Below the pieces are notes generated by a model, which ran no database searches, was not told the origin of the DNA, and saw only the letters and a program-made list of their open reading frames with translations. A stretch of DNA of 20,944 bases, taken from contig CAZTXP010000137.1 in NCBI GenBank assembly GCA_964617355.1, positions 1 to 20,944 on the forward strand. Direction: 5' to 3'. Source of the DNA: CAZTDU01 sp964617355. GTDB lineage: Bacteria; Pseudomonadota; Gammaproteobacteria; Burkholderiales; SG8-39. Position numbers and translations under genes: made by a program. Below are positions 15,801-20,944 of this stretch, piece by piece. The stretch's first letter is position 1, and each line of letters opens with the position of its first letter.

Positions 15801-16120
15801 GTGCCGCGGATCACCTGATCCAGCGACAGCGCGGTACCGCGCGGTGGCGGCGAACCGGCCGGCGCGAGCCGCGACCAGATCGCCGGACGCGCGGCGAGCA
15901 CCGCGCCATCCCCCTCGCGCTCGTGCAGGAAGCGCTCGATCGCGTCCTGCTTCAGCCGGCTGACCACCTCCAGTTCGCGCTCGGTGTCGGCGCGGATGTC
16001 GGCGGCAAAGTGGCCGAACGCCTGCCAGGCCGATACGACGACGACCACGAGGGCGGACAGGAACACCCCCGCGGCACCGGCCCGGCGGAGTTCCCCTTTC
16101 TGGATTCGACTGGCGTTCAT
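12839..16120 (-). CDS. Membrane multi-sensor HD-GYP c-di-GMP phosphodiesterase
   Basis: 1093 residues. Helix about 14-33, a periplasmic sensor region about 35-300 (Cache/PDC-like; contains the close pair C163/C165), helix about 303-325, PAS about 340-455, GAF about 465-630, PAS about 645-765, PAS about 772-890, and HD-GYP about 905-1085. The HD-GYP domain is intact: RDPYTAGHERRV at 918-929, H957/D958 in VHDIGK, KNHAQAGYEIL, and H1011-H1012-E-R-L-D-G-S-G-Y-P ending at 1021. It should hydrolyse c-di-GMP (to pGpG or GMP) in response to a periplasmic and several cytoplasmic signals. Its ATG (CGGAG about 6 nt before) is 46 bp after the stop of the small cytochrome gene, so it may be read from the cbb3 operon, though a weak TAGTAT at 16139-16144 could be a local -10. 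Confidence 0.92.
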   Translation of the reverse strand: MNASRIQKGELRRAGAAGVFLSALVVVVVSAWQAFGHFAADIRADTERELEVVSRLKQDAIERFLHEREGDGAVLAARPAIWSRLAPAGSPPPRGTALSLDQVIRGTREAYGYRRILLFDRERRVAYPESAGTVDAEINRGVDAAMGSTRPRFVDLHYDASSCSCYGVAYPVRQDGAPDGAVVGAIYVEVDAGRELQSLVQQWPAGHSSAAVVLVRAERGGVRVLLGTGASPGADSAWRPSAGPDDRRLAQRAVRGETGILRDALDFEGRPVLGVAQPIKGTPWILITRIDLAEAEAPVQRLRFVVTVLACLFILFSAAVTYLLWRTQHDHWVAGRALLAQRYDTAIEASTDGYARVAGDGRILEANRALGRIIGVEPGAMRGRTISEVDATHAPVDVQRRLASIQASGAERFRSRWRRSDGALVDVEVSAVHVPDEQGGSFQAFVRDITADLRRTRELQQLNRFHGLLLQVSRKIAPLRDPLEILRAFCAAAEGEGGFALAWAGLVDEGANEVRIVAASGAAAEYTEGLEISLDPARETGVGPSALALRERRTVVVDDFLADPRVAHWHAKAARFGLRSSAATPVMVGGRAMAVVNFYAAETGAFGPELLALLDEATRALALACEAGHATRERDDERSRREEVEDRFRRIFDASPLPMQVHSAADRALVAVNRAHVALFGYALEEIAGPDAWFERAYPDPAFRARIRSHWEADVAQALDVQGTRHSPEIALRCRDGSERLVVGHMTAAGEDVIVTWTDMTSVRRSEEALRDSERRFRGMVEQMVAGFYVSQDHRIVYANPRYAAMVGEEPESLVGRDPFDFVEPDSLGPVVDGRARLKAGEKNVSYTSRVRRRDGTTIVVRAMIASGTWAGRPALFAVLEDVSERNRAEQRASDYLRRLESAIQGTLQAVARMVDLRDPYTAGHERRVGLVSADIAREMGWSEERCHAVELVGLVHDIGKVAVPAEILSKPTRLTPTEYDLIKNHAQAGYEILKDVQFDGLPVADIIRQHHERLDGSGYPRGLKEGEILPEARILAVADVLESMASHRPYRPALGLDAALAELEKGRGRLYDAAVVDAVVRMVRERGYRLPA

Positions 16121-16166
16121 GCGGACTCCGGGGACCGAATACTAACGGCCCCTGCCCGCTCCTGCT

Positions 16167-16448
16167 TTATCTTGGCAGCCGGTAATGCGACCGGTTCAGG
16201 TAGGCCGCGATGTCCTCGACCTCGTCGACGGCAAAGCGGCGCCTGGTGAGCTCCGCCCGTCGCGCGACCTCGGCCTGCAATTGCGGCCAGGTCTTCACCA
16301 GCGAGCGCTCCGGATCGCGGCGGTGGATGCGCTCGTAGTGGCACTCCAGGCAATGCGTCTCGTACAGCGCCTGCCCGCGTCCGGCATCCTGCGCCCCCGC
16401 CGCCGAACCCGCGAGCGCGAGGACGATGCCCGCCGCCATTCGGCTCAT
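16167..16448 (-). CDS. Small monohaem c-type cytochrome in the cbb3 cluster
   Basis: 93 residues from ATG 16448, which overlaps the preceding stop by 4 nt (ATGA). Residues 1-19 form a signal peptide (MAAGIVLALAGSAAGA, cleavage near AQ), then a single haem site C33-L-E-C36-H37 followed by YERIHRRDPERS. The mature part contains no methionine, so the sixth iron ligand cannot be the usual Met; H42 or H88 are the histidines available besides H32 next to the motif. The C-terminal DEVEDIAAYLNRSHYRL is the helix common to class I cytochromes. It is periplasmic and probably an electron carrier or assembly accessory for the cbb3 oxidase, judged by position. Longer starts upstream in this frame are rejected because they run through the neighbouring gene. 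Confidence 0.88.
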   Translation of the reverse strand: MSRMAAGIVLALAGSAAGAQDAGRGQALYETHCLECHYERIHRRDPERSLVKTWPQLQAEVARRAELTRRRFAVDEVEDIAAYLNRSHYRLPR

Positions 16449-16678
16449 CGATTGCTCTCCTCGGCGGTGCGCTGCAGGAAGCAGGTGAACGCGCTCGAGG
16501 CCGCGGCGAACGCCCAGCACATGAAGAAGCCGACGGTGTAGACCGCCATGCGACTCAAGTCGGAAGGTTCGCCGAAGAGATACAGCTCCTGCGGGTCGAA
16601 CACGGTGAAGAACAGCCCCTCGCCGATGCCGCCGACGATGAAGGACGGCCACAACACGTTGATCAGCGTCCGCTTCAC
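16445..16678 (-). CDS. Small two-helix membrane protein of the cbb3 cluster
   Basis: 77 residues from GTG 16678. The start is set by a strong AAGGAGG ribosome site 7 nt upstream; no upstream ATG fits. Two hydrophobic helices at about 5-27 (INVLWPSFIVGGIGEGLFF) and 44-67 (AVYTVGFFMCWAFAAASS) flank a short loop DPQELYLFGEPSDLS. It is placed between fixH and the small cytochrome, 26 bp after fixH and overlapping the cytochrome start. I recognise similar small proteins next to ccoG/fixH in other betaproteobacteria but know no function. It does not resemble CcoS, and the loop position argues against it being a broken CcoI. Confidence 0.82.
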   Translation of the reverse strand: MKRTLINVLWPSFIVGGIGEGLFFTVFDPQELYLFGEPSDLSRMAVYTVGFFMCWAFAAASSAFTCFLQRTAEESNR

Positions 16679-16681
16679 GAT

Positions 16682-16692
16682 CCCCCCTCCTT
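16682..16692 (-). promoter_or_regulatory. Strong ribosome-binding site deciding a GTG start
   Basis: AAGGAGGGGGG on the minus strand, with the AGGAGG core 7 nt before GTG 16678. It supports the 77-residue membrane protein as a real gene with a non-ATG start. Confidence 0.7.
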
Positions 16693-16704
16693 GGCGTGCG
16701 CCGG

Positions 16705-17163
16705 CTACAGCGCGCCCGACAGCCTCCATTCGCGCCGCGGGTCCTCGATCACGACCTGCCAGCGACCGGGTGGCAGCTCGGCGAGCGCGCCCTCGTACAC
16801 GCCGCCGCCCGAGGGCAACAGCCGAATGCGCTGGTCGAGCCCCGCGCGTGTCGCGTGCACCACCTGCGCGACCACCGCGTCGGGCTCGGCACCGGCAAGG
16901 CGCACGCGCAGGCGGTTGCCGGCGCGCTCGAAGGTGGCGCGGATGCCGCGGTCCACCGCCGCCTGCTCGCGGCGCAGTTCCTGGTTGATCGCGAGGCCCT
17001 GCCGGTAGTAGTCCTCGGCGACCAGGCCATCCGAGGTGGCGAAGGCGATCCAGACCGTGGCGATGCCGGCGACGATCACGGCCGCGGGGCCTGACATCAG
17101 GATCCACGGCCAGGGTTCCTTGTACCAGGGCTGCGCGATCGGCGGGTTCACGGCGGTCTGCAT
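16705..17163 (-). CDS. fixH: FixH/CcoH cbb3 oxidase assembly protein
   Basis: 152 residues. Short cytoplasmic N-terminus with PWYKEPWPW, one membrane helix at about 19-42, then the FixH hallmark DGLVAEDYYRQGLAINQELRR and a periplasmic beta-type domain. FixH/CcoH is needed for stable assembly of the cbb3 complex in studied bacteria. Its ATG is 2 bp after the ccoG stop; GAGG overlapping that stop is the ribosome site, so the two are translationally linked. Confidence 0.92.
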   Translation of the reverse strand: MQTAVNPPIAQPWYKEPWPWILMSGPAAVIVAGIATVWIAFATSDGLVAEDYYRQGLAINQELRREQAAVDRGIRATFERAGNRLRVRLAGAEPDAVVAQVVHATRAGLDQRIRLLPSGGGVYEGALAELPPGRWQVVIEDPRREWRLSGAL

Positions 17164-17165
17164 GG

Positions 17166-18578
<1,413 letters not shown>

Positions 18579-18588
18579 GCCATGCAGT

Positions 18589-19503
18589 TTACTTCTGCCC
18601 GGACAGCGACATGACGTACGCGGTGAGCAGATGGATCTTCGCCGGCGTGAGGAGATCCTTGTGCGCCGGCATCTGGTTGGTGCGGCCCTTCGTGACGGTC
18701 TCGACGATCACCGGTTCGCCCGAACCGTAGAGCCAGGTCTTGTCGGTGAGGTTCGGCGCGCCCATCGCGGGATTGCCCTTGCCCTCCGGTCCGTGGCAGG
18801 CGACGCAGTTGGTGGCGAACAGTTCCTTGCCTTTCGCTGCGCGGATCGAGTCGTTCGCCATGCCCGAGAGGGACATCACGTAGTGCGCGACGTCCTTCGT
18901 GCCGCCCTCGCCGAGCGCCGGTCCGAACGGCGGCATCACGCCCATGCGCCCGTCCGTGATGGTGGCCTTGATGGTCTCCGGCGCGCCGCCCCATTGCCAG
19001 TCGCTGTCGGCGAGGTTCGGGAAGCCCTTCGAGCCGCGGCCGTCCGACGCGTGGCACTGCGCGCAGTGGTTCAGGAACAGCTTCTGCCCGATCGCCAGCG
19101 CCTCCGGGCTCTTCGCCACGTCCTTCACGTCCATCTTCGCGAAGCGCTCGTAGATCGGCCCGAACTGCGCGTCGGCCGCCTTGTTCTCCTCCGACAACTG
19201 CCCGACCTGCGTCCAGCCCAGGTACCCGGCGTAGCTGCCCAGGCCCGGGTAGAGCACGAGGTAGCCGAGCGAGAAGACGATGGTCAGGTAGAACAGCCAC
19301 GCCCACCAGCGCGGCAGCGGGTTGTTGTACTCGCCGAGGTCCTCGTCCCAGGTGTGGCCGGTGGTCTCGGCGCGCCCGCCCGCGTGCTCGGCCGCGACCT
19401 TCGCGTGGCTCTGCATCTTCAGGAAGATGCCGCAGCCGACGATCGACGCGAGCGACAGGATCGCGATGTAGTAGTCCCAGAAGGCGCTCGTGAAGTGGCT
19501 CAT
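18589..19503 (-). CDS. ccoP: cbb3 oxidase dihaem cytochrome c subunit CcoP
   Basis: 304 residues. Two N-terminal helices (about 9-29 and 66-86), with the CcoP signature WDEDLGEYNNPLPRWW (52-67) between them. Two haem c sites: C147-A-Q-C150-H151 and C233-V-A-C236-H237, with likely axial Met M190 (GVMPPFG) and M278 (QMPAH). It accepts electrons and passes them to CcoO/CcoN. The ATG overlaps the ccoQ stop by 4 nt. Confidence 0.97.
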   Translation of the reverse strand: MSHFTSAFWDYYIAILSLASIVGCGIFLKMQSHAKVAAEHAGGRAETTGHTWDEDLGEYNNPLPRWWAWLFYLTIVFSLGYLVLYPGLGSYAGYLGWTQVGQLSEENKAADAQFGPIYERFAKMDVKDVAKSPEALAIGQKLFLNHCAQCHASDGRGSKGFPNLADSDWQWGGAPETIKATITDGRMGVMPPFGPALGEGGTKDVAHYVMSLSGMANDSIRAAKGKELFATNCVACHGPEGKGNPAMGAPNLTDKTWLYGSGEPVIVETVTKGRTNQMPAHKDLLTPAKIHLLTAYVMSLSGQK

Positions 19504-19655
19504 TTCCCGTCTCCGGTTTCTTGGTCTTCGAACGGCAGCAGCGCGTCCTGCTCGAAGCGGCTGCGGCGCGAGGGCGAGTACGCCCAGTAGACGATGCCGA
19601 GGAAGGCGGCGAAGGCCCCCAGGGTCACGACGATGCGGATCGTGTTGATGTCCAT
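19500..19655 (-). CDS. ccoQ: cbb3 oxidase small subunit CcoQ
   Basis: 51 residues from ATG 19655, with GGGGGG a few nt upstream as ribosome site. One helix at about 6-29 (IRIVVTLGAFAAFLGIVYWAY), then SPSRRSRFEQDALLPFEDQE, the typical CcoQ/FixQ cytoplasmic tail. It stabilises the complex. It starts 10 bp after ccoO and overlaps ccoP. A longer upstream frame is rejected because it runs into ccoO. Confidence 0.93.
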   Translation of the reverse strand: MDINTIRIVVTLGAFAAFLGIVYWAYSPSRRSRFEQDALLPFEDQETGDGK

Positions 19656-19665
19656 GGCGTCCCCC

Positions 19666-20379
19666 CTACTGCTTCGGCGTGTCGGACTTCGGGGCGTCGG
19701 CCTTCGGGGCGTCCGCCTTGGGCGCATCCGCCGCCGCGGGGGCCGCCGCCGGCTTCGGCGCGGCCGCGGCGGCGACCGGCTTGATCGCCGTGCCGAGCAC
19801 CTGCAGGTACGCCACCAGCGCGTCCATCTCGGTCTTGTCCTTAAGCTCGCCTGGCGCCTTGGCGATGTCGTCCTCCGAGTACGGCACGCCGACCACGCGC
19901 AGCGCGCGCATCTTGGCCTGGATGTCCGCGGCGTTCGCGGGCGTGCCCGCGAGCCACGTGTAGGCCGGCATGTTCGACTCCGGGACCACGTCGCGCGGGT
20001 TGTTCAGGTGGATGCGGTGCCACTCGTCCGAATAGCGGCCGCCGACGCGGTGCAGGTCCGGGCCGGTGCGCTTGGAGCCCCACTGGAACGGGTGGTCGTA
20101 GACGAACTCGCCCGCCACCGAGTAGTGGCCGTAGCGCTCCACTTCGGCGCGGAACGGCCGCACCATCTGCGAGTGGCAGTTGTAGCAGCCCTCGCGGATG
20201 TACACGTCGCGCCCGCTGAGCTGCAGCGCGGTGTAGGGCTTCAAGCCCGCCACCGGCTCGGTCACCTGCTTGGTGAAGGACAGCGGGACGATCTCGACCA
20301 GGCCGCCGATGGCGATCAGGAGGATCACCAGGACGATCATCAGGCCCTGGTTGCGCTCGATCATGTCGTGCGTGAGCAT
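19666..20379 (-). CDS. ccoO: cbb3 oxidase monohaem cytochrome c subunit CcoO
   Basis: 237 residues with AAGGAGA 7 nt before the ATG. Helix about 13-34, then haem site C65-Y-N-C68-H69 in EGCYNCHSQMVRPFRAE, a strong CcoO signature, and likely axial M137 in ESNMPAY. The region YGHYSVAGEFVYDHPFQWGSKR is also typical. The C-terminus beyond about residue 203 is an Ala/Pro/Lys-rich tail ending in four pentapeptide repeats (ADAPK three times, then SDTPK). It starts 19 bp after ccoN. Confidence 0.97.
   Translation of the reverse strand: MLTHDMIERNQGLMIVLVILLIAIGGLVEIVPLSFTKQVTEPVAGLKPYTALQLSGRDVYIREGCYNCHSQMVRPFRAEVERYGHYSVAGEFVYDHPFQWGSKRTGPDLHRVGGRYSDEWHRIHLNNPRDVVPESNMPAYTWLAGTPANAADIQAKMRALRVVGVPYSEDDIAKAPGELKDKTEMDALVAYLQVLGTAIKPVAAAAAPKPAAAPAAADAPKADAPKADAPKSDTPKQ
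19672..19731 (-). repeat. Four 15-bp tandem repeats at the 3' end of ccoO
   Basis: Four contiguous 15-bp units (19672-19686, 19687-19701, 19702-19716, 19717-19731) encode SDTPK, ADAPK, ADAPK and ADAPK when read on the minus strand. The two middle units differ by one base. They are in frame, so copy-number change would lengthen or shorten the CcoO tail without frameshift. Confidence 0.85.
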
Positions 20380-20398
20380 CTTCGTTCTCCTTTGTCGC

Positions 20399-20944
20399 TC
20401 AGGCGTGCGCCGGCTGGAGCACCGGGGCGTCGACCGCCTTGCCCGCGCCGATGGTCTTCGCCATGTTGTAGGTCATCACCAGCATGCCGCCGAGGTACAG
20501 CAGGCCGCCCAGCAGCCGTATGGCGTAGAACGGGTAGGTCGCCTTCACGCTCTCGACGAAGGTATAGGTGAGCGTGCCGTCGGCGCCGACCGCGCGCCAC
20601 ATCAGGCCCTGCATCACGCCGGCGATCCACATCGCGGCGATGTAGAGCACGATGCCGACCGTCGACACCCAGAAGTGCACGTTGATCAGCTTCACGCTGT
20701 ACATCTCGGTGCGGCCGAACACGCGCGGCAGGAGGTAATAGACCGAGCCCATCGCCACCAGGCCCACCCAGCCGAGCGCGCCGCTGTGCACGTGGCCGAC
20801 GGTCCAGTCGGTGTAGTGCGACAGCGCGTTCACGGTCTTGATCGACATCATCGGGCCTTCGAACGTCGACATGCCGTAGAAGGACAGCGAGACGATCAGG
20901 AACTTCAGGACCGGGTCGTTGCGCAGTTTGTGCCACGCACCCGA
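20399..20944 (-). CDS. ccoN: cbb3 oxidase catalytic subunit CcoN, C-terminal part only
   Basis: The reading frame is open to the right window edge; 181 C-terminal residues are visible. FYGMSTFEGPMMSIKTVNAL followed by DWTVGHVHSGALGWVG contains the His-Val-His pair that binds the high-spin haem b3 and the low-spin haem b in CcoN. Several membrane helices follow (GLVAMGSVYYLLPRVFG, VHFWVSTVGIVLYIAAMWIA, and a last one near LLGGLLYLGGMLVMTYNM). It is the O2-reducing, proton-pumping subunit of the high-affinity terminal oxidase. The start and promoter lie outside the window. Confidence 0.97.
   Translation of the reverse strand, partial: SGAWHKLRNDPVLKFLIVSLSFYGMSTFEGPMMSIKTVNALSHYTDWTVGHVHSGALGWVGLVAMGSVYYLLPRVFGRTEMYSVKLINVHFWVSTVGIVLYIAAMWIAGVMQGLMWRAVGADGTLTYTFVESVKATYPFYAIRLLGGLLYLGGMLVMTYNMAKTIGAGKAVDAPVLQPAHA

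Noticed and set aside
16139..16144. TAGTAT as a -10 box of an independent HD-GYP promoter
   Set aside because: No acceptable -35 sequence is present about 17 bp upstream, so it is not listed as a promoter, though it cannot be excluded.
11792..16249. Plus-strand open frame of 1485 codons opposite the HD-GYP and EAL genes
   Set aside because: It is Arg/His/Ala/Val-rich with no recognisable domain and mirrors the two well-supported minus-strand genes; long antisense frames are expected in such GC-rich coding DNA.
16449..16652. Longer start of the small cytochrome
   Set aside because: The added residues overlap the 77-residue membrane gene out of frame and would bury the signal peptide; ATG 16448 places the signal peptide at the N-terminus.

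Overview
The window reads as a GC-rich (roughly two thirds G+C or more, judged by eye), tightly packed chromosomal segment of a proteobacterium, most likely a betaproteobacterium. The grounds are the cbb3 oxidase operon ccoNOQPGH, an FNR regulator with the four-cysteine pattern of E. coli FNR, an anaerobic-type hemN, and protein sequences that look betaproteobacterial. I cannot name the species. I saw no transposase, integrase, CRISPR array, tRNA or rRNA. The theme is adaptation to low oxygen.

Layout. (1) 1-856, minus strand: the 5' two thirds of hemN, cut by the left edge, with a perfect FNR box in front of it. (2) 859-4108, plus strand: a PAS histidine kinase and a NarL-type response regulator with overlapping stop and start, then a stand-alone receiver-domain protein, then fnr. 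(3) 4157-5464, minus strand: a metallo-beta-lactamase/beta-CASP RNase-like protein, divergent from a small conserved protein (5515-5760). (4) 5863-11250, plus strand: an apparent six-gene operon of nitroreductase, small secreted protein, membrane-fusion protein, ABC ATPase and two paralogous MacB/FtsX-type permeases, preceded by a one-mismatch FNR box. (5) 11258-20944, minus strand: read in transcription order, ccoN (cut by the right edge), ccoO, ccoQ, ccoP, ccoG, fixH/ccoH, a 77-residue two-helix membrane protein, a 93-residue monohaem cytochrome c, a large membrane HD-GYP c-di-GMP phosphodiesterase and a degenerate EAL-domain protein.

How the parts may work together (inference). The kinase/response-regulator pair next to fnr resembles the rhizobial FixL-FixJ-FixK arrangement: the kinase PAS domain carries a His and an Arg at the places of two FixL haem-pocket residues, and a 20-bp dyad lies between the response-regulator gene and the receiver-fnr pair. 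FNR would then act on hemN (haem synthesis without O2), possibly on the nitroreductase/ABC operon, and probably on the cbb3 operon, whose promoter lies outside the window. The cbb3 operon continues with short gaps into two c-di-GMP-type genes, which could tie the respiratory state to motility or biofilm signalling.

Most products are recognisable by family. The less usual points are the receiver-fnr operon, the cbb3-to-c-di-GMP gene string, the cytochrome whose mature part has no methionine, the EAL protein with a broken metal-binding motif, and the FNR-box-headed exporter operon.
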